Shown: positions 17,603 through 27,666, counted from the first letter of the stretch. The stretch is DNA of 64,000 nucleotides from Pedobacter cryoconitis (GCF_014200605.1 NZ_JACHCE010000005.1:310001-374000); one strand, 5' to 3'. Made by a program: numbers and translations. The notes: a model not told the origin generated them from the sequence alone.

Positions 17603-19264
17603 CTATTTTATTCCTTTCTCTTCCATGATCCCATTCAGCCATTTTAAAAGGAAGAATGCGATAACCGCTGAAAAGAGAAGAAGGCTAAAGTTCACCCAAA
17701 AGAAATTGGCTTTATTTTCGTAGGTATCCCAGAGCGTAGCCAGAACACCGGATAATTTGTTTCCAATTGAAGTGGCCAGGAACCATCCACCCATCATCAG
17801 GGAAGTGATTCTTACCGGGCTTAATTTAGAAACCAGGGAAAGTCCCATAGGACTTAAAAATAATTCTCCGATTGTAATTACACCATAGCCGGCTACAAGC
17901 CATAATACAGAAACTTTTTCACTGCCGTTGCTGCCTGAATAAACTGCACCAATCATGACCAGTACTGAAAGTGCTGAAATCAATAAGCCAAATGCAATTT
18001 TTGTAGCTGTGCTTGGCTCTCTGTGTCTGTTACGAAGCCAGGTGAAAAATGCAACTACTAATGGGGTCAGTAAAATTACCCATGCCGGATTAATAGACTG
18101 GCTTAAGTTTGTTGCCCAAAGTTCAACTTTACCACCTTCTGCAGGAAGTTTATCTGCAGGGATATTTTTAAAGTAAGTAGGATAGTTGTATTCTTTTAAC
18201 ACTACTCCGTCTTTCTTTTGAATACGGAATGCGTTGTCATATAAAGGTATAGAGTCTTTCGAATAAGTGAAGCTTTGTGAGAAATTGAGTTTAGAGAAGG
18301 TTTTCTCTGCAATAGGATTTTGTAAATGTCTGTCTGTGTATCGATCAGCCCAGGTAGTTAGTGCTGTTCCATTTTGTTTAAATACTGCCCAAAACAAAAT
18401 AACCACAGCAAAAATAGTCAGTAATGCTGCAATAGGCCTTTTTTCGTCTTTATCAGCTTTAGCAAGTAAAGAACCATAAAAGTAGATTACCGGTACGCAG
18501 GCAAAAATAAAGGCATCGGTAGAAGCAGAGCCAACCAGTGGATGACCCATTAATTTAGTCGGAAGCACCCAGCCAATTACACCTGCAATAACAGAAGGGA
18601 CCAAAATGACCAATACTATTTTTAAGAAAGACATATCTCCTTCTTTGACGCCTTTTTTAATATCAAAAGCGCTGTAATGCTTCATTCCATAAATAAAAAT
18701 AGCAACCCCGATAAACATACCTACTCCGGCTGCAATGAAAGCATATCCCCATCCCAGCATAATATACAATGCGGCCCCAAAGAAGTTACAGATAAAGGCA
18801 CCTATGTTAATACCCATGTAGAAGATATTATAACCTTCATCTTTTTTATCTGAATACTCTGGTGTGGAATAGATATTACCAAGTAAAGTGGAAATATTTG
18901 GTTTAAAGAAACCATTTCCTATAATAACTAATGTCATAGATAAATACAGGATTGGCAAACTATGTATTGCCATCATGCAATAACCAATACCCATTAACAA
19001 ACCACCCAAAATAATGGATTTAGCATAACCTAAATATCTGTCAGCGATTAATCCGCCTAAAAAAGGAGTAAGAAATACAAGCGCTATAAATGTGCCGTAA
19101 AGGTCCGCAGATTCGGCCTCGGTCATAGAAAAACCAGCTTTAACGTCTTTTAAATACAGGGTGAAGATCCCTATCATCAGGTAATATCCGAAGCGTTCCC
19201 ACATCTCGGACAAGAAAAGAAAAGTCAATCCTCTAGGATGCTTTACTTTAATGGTTTCATTCAT
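17603..19264 (-). CDS. POT-family peptide:H+ symporter (second copy)
   Basis: The 553-residue transporter has SEMWERFGYYLMIGIFTLYL, GGLIADRYLGYAKS and IFYMGINIGAF. It is paralogous to the downstream neighbour but diverged. Its extra polar region (~310-385) is in the middle of the protein, between central membrane helices, not near the C terminus as in the neighbour. I use the ATG at 19264; a TTG three codons upstream is an alternative. Tandem POT genes are common in peptide-feeding Bacteroidota. The two may be co-transcribed. Confidence 0.9.
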   Translation of the reverse strand: MNETIKVKHPRGLTFLFLSEMWERFGYYLMIGIFTLYLKDVKAGFSMTEAESADLYGTFIALVFLTPFLGGLIADRYLGYAKSIILGGLLMGIGYCMMAIHSLPILYLSMTLVIIGNGFFKPNISTLLGNIYSTPEYSDKKDEGYNIFYMGINIGAFICNFFGAALYIMLGWGYAFIAAGVGMFIGVAIFIYGMKHYSAFDIKKGVKEGDMSFLKIVLVILVPSVIAGVIGWVLPTKLMGHPLVGSASTDAFIFACVPVIYFYGSLLAKADKDEKRPIAALLTIFAVVILFWAVFKQNGTALTTWADRYTDRHLQNPIAEKTFSKLNFSQSFTYSKDSIPLYDNAFRIQKKDGVVLKEYNYPTYFKNIPADKLPAEGGKVELWATNLSQSINPAWVILLTPLVVAFFTWLRNRHREPSTATKIAFGLLISALSVLVMIGAVYSGSNGSEKVSVLWLVAGYGVITIGELFLSPMGLSLVSKLSPVRITSLMMGGWFLATSIGNKLSGVLATLWDTYENKANFFWVNFSLLLFSAVIAFFLLKWLNGIMEEKGIK

Positions 19265-19374
19265 CAATTTCAAAAATTAGGTGTGTGTTAGCGAAGTGAC
19301 GCATCGCGCAATATAAGGACATGACCCCGTAATCACAAATTTAAGCCCTATAGAGGCATTATTTTGCTTGTAAG

Positions 19375-20283
19375 TTAATTTTTTACTGGTATCTCTTTGG
19401 GTTTAGGATCTATATAGAAATCGTCCTTTGCATTCGGATCATTCTTTAATTCGATATTTTCTACTAGTTTTAATTGATTACCCACCAAACGGTAACCATC
19501 AAAGCTGGAATCAGAAGCATAGTATTCAAAATTTCCTTCCATAGCAGGATCAAAAGGGGCTAAATGATCAAATACAATCATCTGCTCATTTTTATCGAGC
19601 CTTAAAGTCATGGAATTAAGTTTATTATATTCAAATACGATTCTGTTTTTTACTTCAGTATTTTTAGGCCCCTGAAAAATTGCCTTTCCGAACTGGAGCT
19701 CATCATTTTTAAAAGAAAGTACCTCAATTACCTTTTTAGAGGTTTTATTTGTGTTGCCTTTCCATCCCAGTAAAACATAGGAGGTATTCTGACCACTTAC
19801 AATCAGAGGTACAATCTCGTAATAGCGGGCACCATACCATTGTTTATTGTTCGTGATCTGATTATTGTCTTTGATCTGATTTGTTTCATCAATCAATGGA
19901 TATAATTTTAATTTCCCATCTCTTGTTGCCATCTGCACAGTTCCAAAGAAACGATAAGTACCTTCTAATGTGGGGATATACCAGGAGAAAATTTTGAAAG
20001 TATTATCTGGTGATTTTACAACAGATATGGTTTGCAGAGAATCAAAACCAAAATCAAATGATGAAGGTGTTTTTAATGCTGTTACAAGCATTTTAATGAA
20101 TTTTGCATTTTGTGCAAAACGTTCTTCATTAGTAGGCGCTGAAAATAAGGTATGCGTGATGTTAAACAGAGAATCCTGATATTTATTCAACACTTCTGTA
20201 CTCTGGCTGAGTTGCGCAGAGACATTCGTCACCGCACAACTCAGCCAGAGTAGTATCAAAAAGGGCTTGAAAACCTGTTTCAT
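19375..20283 (-). CDS. Secreted protein of unknown function
   Basis: The 302-residue product has a signal peptide (cleavage near VSAQ, residue 24). No catalytic motif or repeat is recognised. The mature part is rich in beta-prone and charged residues (FGTVQMATRDGKLKLYPL, YYEIVPLIVSG, YVLLGWKGN). It ends with DDFYIDPKPKEIPVKN. Its start codon overlaps the stop codon of the upstream thiolase by one base (TAATG), so the two are translationally coupled. Such proteins recur in Bacteroidota genomes as hypotheticals. A role connected to thiolase is suggested only by position. Confidence 0.6.
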   Translation of the reverse strand: MKQVFKPFLILLWLSCAVTNVSAQLSQSTEVLNKYQDSLFNITHTLFSAPTNEERFAQNAKFIKMLVTALKTPSSFDFGFDSLQTISVVKSPDNTFKIFSWYIPTLEGTYRFFGTVQMATRDGKLKLYPLIDETNQIKDNNQITNNKQWYGARYYEIVPLIVSGQNTSYVLLGWKGNTNKTSKKVIEVLSFKNDELQFGKAIFQGPKNTEVKNRIVFEYNKLNSMTLRLDKNEQMIVFDHLAPFDPAMEGNFEYYASDSSFDGYRLVGNQLKLVENIELKNDPNAKDDFYIDPKPKEIPVKN

Positions 20284-21461
20284 TAAGCTAATTTTTCAAT
20301 AACCAATGCACTTGCACCACCACCGCCATTACAAATTCCGGCGACGCCGATTTTACCATTATTCTGATTCAGAACAGCAAGCAGGGTAACTACAATACGG
20401 GCTCCGGAAGCACCAAGCGGGTGTCCCATTGCAACTGCGCCGCCATTTACATTTACCTGAGCTTCTGATAATCCCATTTCCTGGTTATTTGCTAATGAAA
20501 CTACTGAAAAAGCTTCGTTGATCTCGAAGAAATCTACATCAGCAATACTTTTTCCAGCTCTGTGTAAAGCCAGGGGAATAGCTTTGGAAGGTGCAGTGGT
20601 AAACCATTCTGGTGCTTGTTGAGCATCTGCATAACTTAGTATACGGGCCAGTGGTTTTAAACCCAGTTCTTTTGCCTTATCGGCACTCATTAAAACCAGT
20701 GCTGCTGCACCATCATTTAATGCAGAAGCATTTGCTGCGGTTACTGTACCATCTTTTTTAAATACTGGTTTTAAACCTGGTAGTTTGTCGAAGTTTACTG
20801 AGTAAACATCTTCATCTTTATCGACGATAGTAGAATTTCCTTTGCGGTCAATGACTTCAACAGGAACAATTTCTGCATTAAATTTACCATCATTTATTGA
20901 AGCCTGAGCTCTTTTATAAGAGTTTACAGCATAATTATCCTGTGCTTCACGAGTGATATTGTAAGTAGCTGCACATAGTTCGGCAGCAGAACCCATATGG
21001 TAGTCATTATATACATCCCATAAACCATCCTTAACCAAACCATCTGTTAATTGCCCGTGTCCTAGTCTATAGCCTGTTCTTGCTTTATCAAGGTAATAAG
21101 GAACATTACTCATGCTTTCCATTCCACCAGCAACAACAATGTCATTTTGCCCTAAAGAAATACTCTGAGCTGCGAGCATGATCGCTTTGGTACCAGAAGC
21201 GCATACTTTATTAATTGTGGTAGCAGGAACATCTGGTAAGCCTGCAAATTTAGCCGCCTGAGTAGCTGGTGCCTGACCTAAGTTAGCAGATAAAACATTG
21301 CCCATATATACTTCCTGTACATCTTCAGGTTTAATTCCCGCTTTCTCAACAGCAGCTTTAATGGCAAAACCTCCCAATTGGGTAGCTGTAAAGCCTGACA
21401 GCGATCCGCCGAAACTTCCAATTGCTGTTCTTAATGCTGATACGATAACTACTTCTCTCAT
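20283..21461 (-). CDS. Acetyl-CoA C-acetyltransferase (thiolase)
   Basis: The 392-residue enzyme is a biosynthetic/degradative thiolase, condensing two acetyl-CoA or cleaving 3-ketoacyl-CoA. The nucleophile is Cys87 in NKVCASGTKA. The His of GHPLGASGAR and the second Cys of GICNGGGGAS complete the active site. The length fits AtoB/ThlA-type enzymes. Acetoacetyl-CoA links it metabolically to the CoA-transferase genes at 1.8-3.2 kb. A TAGATTTG box on the minus strand (21488-21495) is a fitting -7 promoter element. Confidence 0.93.
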   Translation of the reverse strand: MREVVIVSALRTAIGSFGGSLSGFTATQLGGFAIKAAVEKAGIKPEDVQEVYMGNVLSANLGQAPATQAAKFAGLPDVPATTINKVCASGTKAIMLAAQSISLGQNDIVVAGGMESMSNVPYYLDKARTGYRLGHGQLTDGLVKDGLWDVYNDYHMGSAAELCAATYNITREAQDNYAVNSYKRAQASINDGKFNAEIVPVEVIDRKGNSTIVDKDEDVYSVNFDKLPGLKPVFKKDGTVTAANASALNDGAAALVLMSADKAKELGLKPLARILSYADAQQAPEWFTTAPSKAIPLALHRAGKSIADVDFFEINEAFSVVSLANNQEMGLSEAQVNVNGGAVAMGHPLGASGARIVVTLLAVLNQNNGKIGVAGICNGGGGASALVIEKLA

Positions 21462-21487
21462 TTGTCTCTATTAAATTTGGTTATGGG

Positions 21488-21495
21488 CAAATCTA
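21488..21495 (-). promoter_or_regulatory. Candidate -7 promoter box of the thiolase gene
   Basis: On the minus strand this reads TAGATTTG, an exact TAnnTTTG match, 27 bases before the thiolase start. No clear -33 box was found. Confidence 0.4.
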
Positions 21496-21533
21496 ATAAT
21501 TTTAAATTTGCTCAGGAAGGTCTTTTTTAAAAC

Positions 21534-22313
21534 CTACAATAAAAAGGCTTTGAACATTCCTTTGGCATACTCGCCCCAATTCTTTAATGCAGCAGTTAAG
21601 GTAAGCTTTAGACCCTTGTTATCTGTTGCTTTTCCTTTAACAGGAGGGATAATCTTATTTGTGGCTACTGATCTGTCTGATACTGTTTTAGCAAACCATG
21701 TAACATTTTCATGAGGGAGTGCCAATCCTAATATCATTCCAGGTAAACCAGTAAAGGATTCCGGGCCACCCGAAACAGGAATCTGATCAGTATAAAAAGC
21801 AACTACATAGATAGAGTCCATAACCAATGCATTGGCCCGGCGGCAATTGAAGCCTGCAATTTCTCTTGTTTCATCGGTTATTTTCCACCTGATTGTTCTT
21901 GTACTGTCTTTAACGAGGAAAGTTTCTTCGAAAACTTTTTTCTGGGTAATCTGCTGGCTTGTATTGAGATCTGTATAGGTAATATTGATCTGGGTTACAC
22001 CAGGGTCTTCACCAAAAAATGGTGCAGCAGGAGAATCATCTGCTATAGGCTTAAATAAAGTAAGCTGATTTGAAAAAGTTAAAGTACTTTTTGCCAGTTT
22101 GAATTGAGGCGATGTCTTCTTATATTGTTCAAAAAACTGTGACATATAACCTTCGTTATCTTTGTTAATCCTTTTTTGAATAATTGCATACATATTTGTA
22201 CTTCTTTCAAATTCTATCTCGCCCTGAGTCGTAAATCTTGAGTTTTGAGCAAGTAAAGAGGTGCTGAAGCCAATGAACAGGCAGGTCAGTATAATTATTG
22301 TGCTTTTTTTCAT
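21534..22313 (-). CDS. GLPGLI family protein
   Basis: The 259-residue secreted protein has a signal peptide (cleavage near LLAQ, residue 23) and the family hallmark FTGLPGMILGL near residue 190. The family is confined largely to Bacteroidota and has no established function. Members usually sit beside a TonB-receptor-like outer membrane protein, as here: the upstream gene's TAG stop is followed directly by this ATG with no gap. Tight coupling suggests a periplasmic or outer-membrane partner of that barrel. Confidence 0.85.
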   Translation of the reverse strand: MKKSTIIILTCLFIGFSTSLLAQNSRFTTQGEIEFERSTNMYAIIQKRINKDNEGYMSQFFEQYKKTSPQFKLAKSTLTFSNQLTLFKPIADDSPAAPFFGEDPGVTQINITYTDLNTSQQITQKKVFEETFLVKDSTRTIRWKITDETREIAGFNCRRANALVMDSIYVVAFYTDQIPVSGGPESFTGLPGMILGLALPHENVTWFAKTVSDRSVATNKIIPPVKGKATDNKGLKLTLTAALKNWGEYAKGMFKAFLL

Positions 22314-25109
22314 CTATTTATTTTTTTTTGCGGTTCCTCCGCCCATTTTATTAAAATCCCAAACAATTGATGCCATGAAATATCTTTTGATAGTAGTATA
22401 ACTGGTTTGTGTAAGCATATTTCCATTTGCATTTCTGTTAAAACCAACGTTCTGGTTTAACAGGTCATTGGCAGAAAGAGAAAATTTAAGATTTTCAGAT
22501 TTCAGGAATTTCCTGCTTATCCTTGCATTGAGAAGCAAGAGATTGAAATCTGAACTAAAGGACTTGGTTTTACCTCTGTACTCATAACTTGCATCAGAAC
22601 CAATTTCAAATTTACCGGGTAAATAAACAGTAAAATAGCTTTCTCCATTTAATCCCCATCCGTTATCGTTGGTAGACTTTTGTAAAGAAGACTGACTGGT
22701 TGTGTAGGTAGGGCCAAAGGATAAACGGCCTTCAAATTTTTTCTCCTGATATTTTGAGATAGATAACTGAGCGGAGTAACTATTAGACTGCGTTTTATTA
22801 AGTGAACCGTTGATATAACTGTAATAAGTGTTCCCGTTGGAGTTCAAATTCATTCCAGTATATAAATCCCTGAACTTCAATTTTTGTGAAATCCCTGCAT
22901 ATAGATAGTAATTACTGGTTTGCTTATCAGACAGGTTAGTTGATTTATAAGTGCTTTTTCCAGCAGGATCTGTATCAACACTATTTATTATTGCATTAGA
23001 TGTGAAATTATAAGCTCCGCCAACATAAATACTCTGACCGCTTAAAACCTTATAAGAGTTATAATTGATATCTATTCTGTTATTGAATGATGATTTCAGA
23101 TCGGGATTTCCAATTTTGATATTTAAAGGGTCAGTATTGATTAATACGGGCTGAATCTGATCAATGTTAGGTTGTGTTGTATTGCCAGTATAGGCTATAT
23201 AGAAAACTTTTTGCTGAGAGAATTTATACTGATAACTGGCTTGGGGGTTCCAGTTGATGAAGTTTCTTTTATAGGAGGTGTTATTGATTTCATTTTTTTG
23301 ATCGAAACTGATATTTGCAATCTTAGTCCCGAAATTGATAATACTTTTGTCTTTTCTATAATTAAAGATTGCTCCTGCAATGTTTGAGACCTGATCCAGC
23401 TTATAATTATTACTGTAAAGGGTATCTAAATAGCTATATTTTCCATCAGGGGATTGATTGAAGGATTTTCTGTCTGCACTGCTGTTACTGGTTCCAAATC
23501 CATAGTTAACAACTATTGTCAATGTTTTGGATAGGGGTTCTGTATAAGCAAGGTTAGTAGAAAATACAGAAGATTTGATCGTATTTGTTTTGAACTGGTC
23601 GATTATCTGACTGCTATCCTTTATACCTTTTGTATTGAAGAAATCATTTTCTGATTTTAAGAATCCGTTACTTTTACTTTCATTTATGGACTGATTAATA
23701 TTTAATGATAGGGTACGGCCCTTTTTCTTTAATTTTTTAGTCCAGAACAGGCTGGTGTTAAAAATTTTATCGTGGCTATCATTTGATATTTTTCTTGAAC
23801 TTTTATTCAATAACAAATCATTGGCAGTACTACTGCCTGTATAATTATTCTGTGTATTGCTATTTTTAGCCGTACCATCGGCAGCTACCTTTAAGGTTGA
23901 AGTAGAGTCGATTTTGATCTGATAGGTAGCATCAAGTTTCTGTTTAAACAGATAGTTATTGAAATTCTCGTCCGAATTTGAGTTAATAATTCCGGTTGGT
24001 AAATTATTCTGGCTTAAGGTGTTTTTTGTTCCGTCTACACTTAATGAGCCAATTTTGTAATTCGCATTGATGGATTCTTTATCACTGTTCCATTTAGAAT
24101 CATAATGTGCACCTCCGGTTCTGGCAACAGGGATACCTTCGCCATTATATTTTCCATTATAGGAATCGAGTGCATCATTGCCATCGGTTGTAATACTTAT
24201 CCCGCCATCCTGAAACTGCATATCATTACCTGAACCATATTTACTATTGTCCTGCCATCCCAAGCCTAGTTTTCCATTGTTTCCAAGTGTGCCGTAGGCA
24301 GAAAATTTTTGTTTTCCTTTAAAAGCATTGAACATTCCCTGTGCCTGATAAAATTTATCTGTCGCACCACCTAAATCAAGCTTTCCAAAATATCCGTTTT
24401 TCTTATCATCTTTTAATTTGATATTGATGGTTTTTTCTTTTTTCCCATCATCTATACCTGTAAAAGCGGCCTGGTCACTTTTTTTATCATATAACTGAAC
24501 TTTGTCTACCATATCACCTCTGATATTTTTAGTGACCAGTGTAGGGTCATCTCCAAAAAATTCTTCTCCGTCAACCAGCACTTTATTTACCTTCTGGCCC
24601 TGAGCCGTTATTTTTCCATCCTTATCGATTTGTATACCAGGTAATTGTTTGAGTAAATCTTCTACTTTGGAGTTTGGCTGTATTTGATAAGCTGAAGCGT
24701 TGAACTCTGTCGTATCACCTTTTATTTTTATGGCCGCAGCTTTCCCCTTAATGATTACATCTGCAAGAAGGGTTGCTTTTAGTGTAAGTTTTATTTTACC
24801 AAAATCAATACTGTTTTTGGTACTGTCTAAGACAAATGGCTCTACGTAATCTGCATAACCCGGATAGGTAACCAGCAAAAACAACTTCCCTTTTTGAAGT
24901 CCTGAAATATTAAAAATACCATTTTCGGCGGCTCTTGTGAATTTTACCAGGGTTGAATCTTTAGTCCGCAGCACACTGACTGTTGCATAGTGTAAGTTAG
25001 TGCCGGCTGCGTGATCGGCCACAGTTCCATTAATGGAATATGGGTTTTGTGAAAACGCGCAATGTGAAAAGATACAAAAAACGGCTATTAAAAGTAATTT
25101 CATAAACAT
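22314..25109 (-). CDS. Outer membrane beta-barrel protein, TonB-receptor-like, with carboxypeptidase-like N domain
   Basis: The 931-residue protein has a signal peptide (ends SHCAFSQ), a CarboxypepD_reg-like domain (~22-110: SINGTVADHAAGTNLHYATV, FNISGLQKGKLFLLVTYPGY), a plug-like region (LLKQLPGIQIDKDGKI, KVLVDGEEFFGDDP, DMVDKVQLYDKKSD) and a large beta-barrel of the OMP_b-brl_3 type. Whether it actively uses TonB is unclear, since no clear TonB box was identified. Two in-frame ATG starts (25109, 25103) are equivalent. It forms a unit with the GLPGLI gene and is divergent from an ECF sigma gene. Confidence 0.83.
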   Translation of the reverse strand: MFMKLLLIAVFCIFSHCAFSQNPYSINGTVADHAAGTNLHYATVSVLRTKDSTLVKFTRAAENGIFNISGLQKGKLFLLVTYPGYADYVEPFVLDSTKNSIDFGKIKLTLKATLLADVIIKGKAAAIKIKGDTTEFNASAYQIQPNSKVEDLLKQLPGIQIDKDGKITAQGQKVNKVLVDGEEFFGDDPTLVTKNIRGDMVDKVQLYDKKSDQAAFTGIDDGKKEKTINIKLKDDKKNGYFGKLDLGGATDKFYQAQGMFNAFKGKQKFSAYGTLGNNGKLGLGWQDNSKYGSGNDMQFQDGGISITTDGNDALDSYNGKYNGEGIPVARTGGAHYDSKWNSDKESINANYKIGSLSVDGTKNTLSQNNLPTGIINSNSDENFNNYLFKQKLDATYQIKIDSTSTLKVAADGTAKNSNTQNNYTGSSTANDLLLNKSSRKISNDSHDKIFNTSLFWTKKLKKKGRTLSLNINQSINESKSNGFLKSENDFFNTKGIKDSSQIIDQFKTNTIKSSVFSTNLAYTEPLSKTLTIVVNYGFGTSNSSADRKSFNQSPDGKYSYLDTLYSNNYKLDQVSNIAGAIFNYRKDKSIINFGTKIANISFDQKNEINNTSYKRNFINWNPQASYQYKFSQQKVFYIAYTGNTTQPNIDQIQPVLINTDPLNIKIGNPDLKSSFNNRIDINYNSYKVLSGQSIYVGGAYNFTSNAIINSVDTDPAGKSTYKSTNLSDKQTSNYYLYAGISQKLKFRDLYTGMNLNSNGNTYYSYINGSLNKTQSNSYSAQLSISKYQEKKFEGRLSFGPTYTTSQSSLQKSTNDNGWGLNGESYFTVYLPGKFEIGSDASYEYRGKTKSFSSDFNLLLLNARISRKFLKSENLKFSLSANDLLNQNVGFNRNANGNMLTQTSYTTIKRYFMASIVWDFNKMGGGTAKKNK

Positions 25110-25463
25110 GTAAGTATAAGACTAATATATAACTAATCTTTTAGTAGTTGTTATGATATGAATGTTAAATAAGGTTAAAGTGTGTTAAATTAACTTTTGG
25201 TTTTATTTGTTGGCTATTTTGTCCGTTTAATTTCAGGAATGGTCATAGATTATAAAAGGGTAATGTTAACATCTTTCTACTGGTTATAGGGTCGGAGCTG
25301 ATTTCTTTCAAAAAAAAATGGCTTTTTTAATGCTGTAAAAACGTTTTTGTATTTTGATAAGTGTAGAATTACACTCAACACCATTGTTGAATTGTAAAAA
25401 AGTTTTTAACATTGGATATTAATTAGTTAGGTGTATTTAATGGAATTATTTGAGAATAATATA
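25110..25463. other. Intergenic region between barrel gene and ECF sigma gene
   Basis: About 350 AT-rich bases hold the two divergent promoters. I see no exact TAnnTTTG box. An interrupted palindrome GTGTA-GAAT-TACAC lies at 25361-25374 and CAAC-N6-GTTG follows at 25376-25389. They could be regulatory but are short. No RNA gene or coding sequence was recognised. Confidence 0.3.
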
Positions 25464-26048
25464 ATGAAAACTGTAGAAAAAATATCATGGAATGAAGACG
25501 AGTTATTCAACTATGTTAAAGCAGGGAATAAGGATGCTTTTGAACAACTATACAGAAATCATAGTGTAGGGATTTATTGTAATTTAAGAAAGATGACCAA
25601 AAATGATGCGCTCGCTAAAGAGCTTCTTCAGGATGTTTTTATTAAAGTATGGGAAAAGAAAGCAGTACTTAATCCAAAAAAACCTTTTCAATTTTACCTT
25701 TTTCGCATAGCACAAAATTCAGTGACTGATTTCTATCGCAGGGTCAGGAGAGATAATCATATGATAGAAAATCTTCGGTTACTTACTTCGGAAATTACGC
25801 ATCAGCCAATTGAGAGTGTTATTGCAGGAGAAGAAGAGGAACTGATGCTTAAGGCAATGGAGGCACTCCCTCCGCAAAGAAAGAAAATATTTATTCTTTG
25901 CAAACTGGAGGGTAAGTCTTATGAAGAAGTCAGTGGTCTTTTAGGAATATCAACCTCTACCATAGGGGATCACATTGTTAAAGGGACTAAATATATTAGA
26001 AAACAGCTGATCAAAGCTGGCGATATTCTCCTTTTTTTGGGGTTTTGA
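25464..26048 (+). CDS. ECF-type RNA polymerase sigma factor
   Basis: The ~194-residue sigma-70 family protein has region 2 (DAFEQLYRNHSVGIYCNLRK, AKELLQDVFIKVWEKK, FQFYLFRIAQNSVTDFYRR) and region 4 (LPPQRKKIFILCKLEGKSYEE, then a helix-turn-helix with STSTIGDHIVKG). This is the FecI-like Bacteroidota group, usually paired with a FecR anti-sigma factor and a SusCD operon. Here no FecR follows; the gene is instead followed by the 51-bp repeat that begins an inserted element. Upstream in-frame starts at 25431 (GTG) and 25440 (ATG) are possible. Confidence 0.88.
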   Translation: MKTVEKISWNEDELFNYVKAGNKDAFEQLYRNHSVGIYCNLRKMTKNDALAKELLQDVFIKVWEKKAVLNPKKPFQFYLFRIAQNSVTDFYRRVRRDNHMIENLRLLTSEITHQPIESVIAGEEEELMLKAMEALPPQRKKIFILCKLEGKSYEEVSGLLGISTSTIGDHIVKGTKYIRKQLIKAGDILLFLGF

Positions 26049-26209
26049 TTACTGATTTGCACATCAGTTTGTTTCTGGCAAAAAAATAATTTGAAAAAAG
26101 ATAAAAACAGAGCAGATGAAAATGGGGGGCTGTGCGTCTTTACAATATAGACCACCAGAATAAAGATATTGCTATCAACGCCCGTTGCTCTGGCAAGTTT
26201 AGGTAAATA

Positions 26210-26260
26210 ATAGTTAATAAGCCAACCGATGTGCGTGGATGCGACATCGGTTGATTTTTT
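26210..26260 (+). repeat. 51-bp direct repeat, left copy, containing a terminator
   Basis: Identical over 51 bases to 30877-30927. It contains a 10-bp stem (CAACCGATGT 26223-26232 / ACATCGGTTG 26244-26253) followed by T8, a rho-independent terminator for the upstream sigma gene. As a long perfect repeat flanking an integrase-bearing segment, it is best read as an attachment-site duplication (attL-like). Confidence 0.8.
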
Positions 26261-26400
26261 TTATGCCTTTTAATGCTGATTTAACCCCATAAAGCACATT
26301 TATGTATTTTTTTATTTATACTAGTGAAAAGACAATATTTGAAATAAACATCTTTTTGTGTGTGTTTTAACTATAAATGTGTTACAGAATTTTTGAATAC

Positions 26401-27666
26401 ATGGCTACAATTTTAAGGTTTTTAAGCATCATAAAAAATTAGACGGAACTTGGAATGTCAAACTTGTAATTTACCACGATAAAAAAAGGTCTTATTCTGA
26501 TACATCACATTATGTGACTGAAAAGCAGTTAACGAAAAAGTTTGAAATTAAAGATAAAGACCTTATAATAACTATCACTAAAGAGTTGGGATTTATAAAG
26601 AGAAAATTGGGAAACTAGGTACTGAATTACAATCTATATCATCTTTAGACATTGTTACTTATTTAATGTCGCTCCCGTAAACTTTGAAAGAATTGATTTC
26701 ATCTCTTTTGGAAAACAATTGGAATTAGAGTATCGGGCTGATGATAAAAGGTCTACTGCAAATGGTATCAGAATGGTAATTAATAATTTAATAGATTATC
26801 AGAAGTCTGAAATTATTTATACGCGAGATATAACAGTGGATTTTCTTAAAGGCTTTGAGAGATACCTTAAAAAGCTCTATGAGCAAATCAGAACAAAGGG
26901 TCCAAATGTCAATCAGCTAACGAGGATGCCTGGATTAAAAGAATCGTCAATAGCTACTCAATTCTTTTTATTCAAACTAATATTCAATTCAATTCGTAAT
27001 AAATATTATGACCAGAATAAGAGTGAGTATAAAATATCCAATTATCCATTTAAGTTATTTAAAATTTCTACCCCAGTTCCAAGTGAAGACGAGAAAAAGG
27101 AACTTCCTATTCCATTTATAAAAATTGTAAGAGATTGTAAAACTAGACCGGGTAGTGTTGCTGAATTGGTACAACATATTAATATGTTAAGTTTTTATTT
27201 ATGCGGACTTAAGGGGAAAGACATCTACAATTTAAATAAAATAAAGAATGGTCGTATTTCATACAATCGTAGTAAAACCGAAGGCAAAAGAAAGGATAAT
27301 GCTTATATAGGTATCAAGGTAATCCCAGAAGCTGAAATCCTACTTGATAAATATTTGGTTAAAATAAGGACCAGATATAAAAATAGTCATTGCTTACAAA
27401 AAGCAATATGCAACGGTAATGTCGCATTAAAAAACCTTATATGTGAGCAATTTCCTGATTCAAAATATTTATCCTATGAATTGCTATTTGGCATATTCAG
27501 ACATGCATTTGCAGATGAGATCCACAATAAACTGGGTTATAAAATTGCTCAGGTAGGGGAGGCTTTAAATCATGGCTACATAACTATCACCCATAGATAC
27601 ATTAAAAAGAAGTGGGATCTTATTGAAATGCAGGCCGGTGTTGTGGATCTTCTAAGAGAGAAGTAG
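26401..27666 (+). pseudogene. Tyrosine integrase, frameshifted relic
   Basis: Translated piecewise, three frames give a Bacteroidota-type phage/conjugative integrase. The arm-binding N domain starts MATILRF, then shifts to KHHKKLDGTWNVKLVIYH and KQLTKKFEIKDKDL. A further shift gives GIYKEKIGKLGTELQ, and a third leads into VNFERIDFISFGKQLE and the long frame from 26719 with core and catalytic domains. The catalytic part retains FRHAFADE, ALNHGYITIT and HRYI (Tyr nucleophile). The first catalytic Arg, usually within an L-R-G segment, is Cys in YLCGLKGKDI. At least three disruptions make the gene non-functional. It lies 141 bases inside the left repeat, the usual place for an integrase. Confidence 0.75.

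Noticed and set aside
26049..26209. Possible FecR remnant or small RNA after the sigma gene
   Set aside because: One frame gives a short protein-like string and there is weak complementarity, but nothing supports either call.
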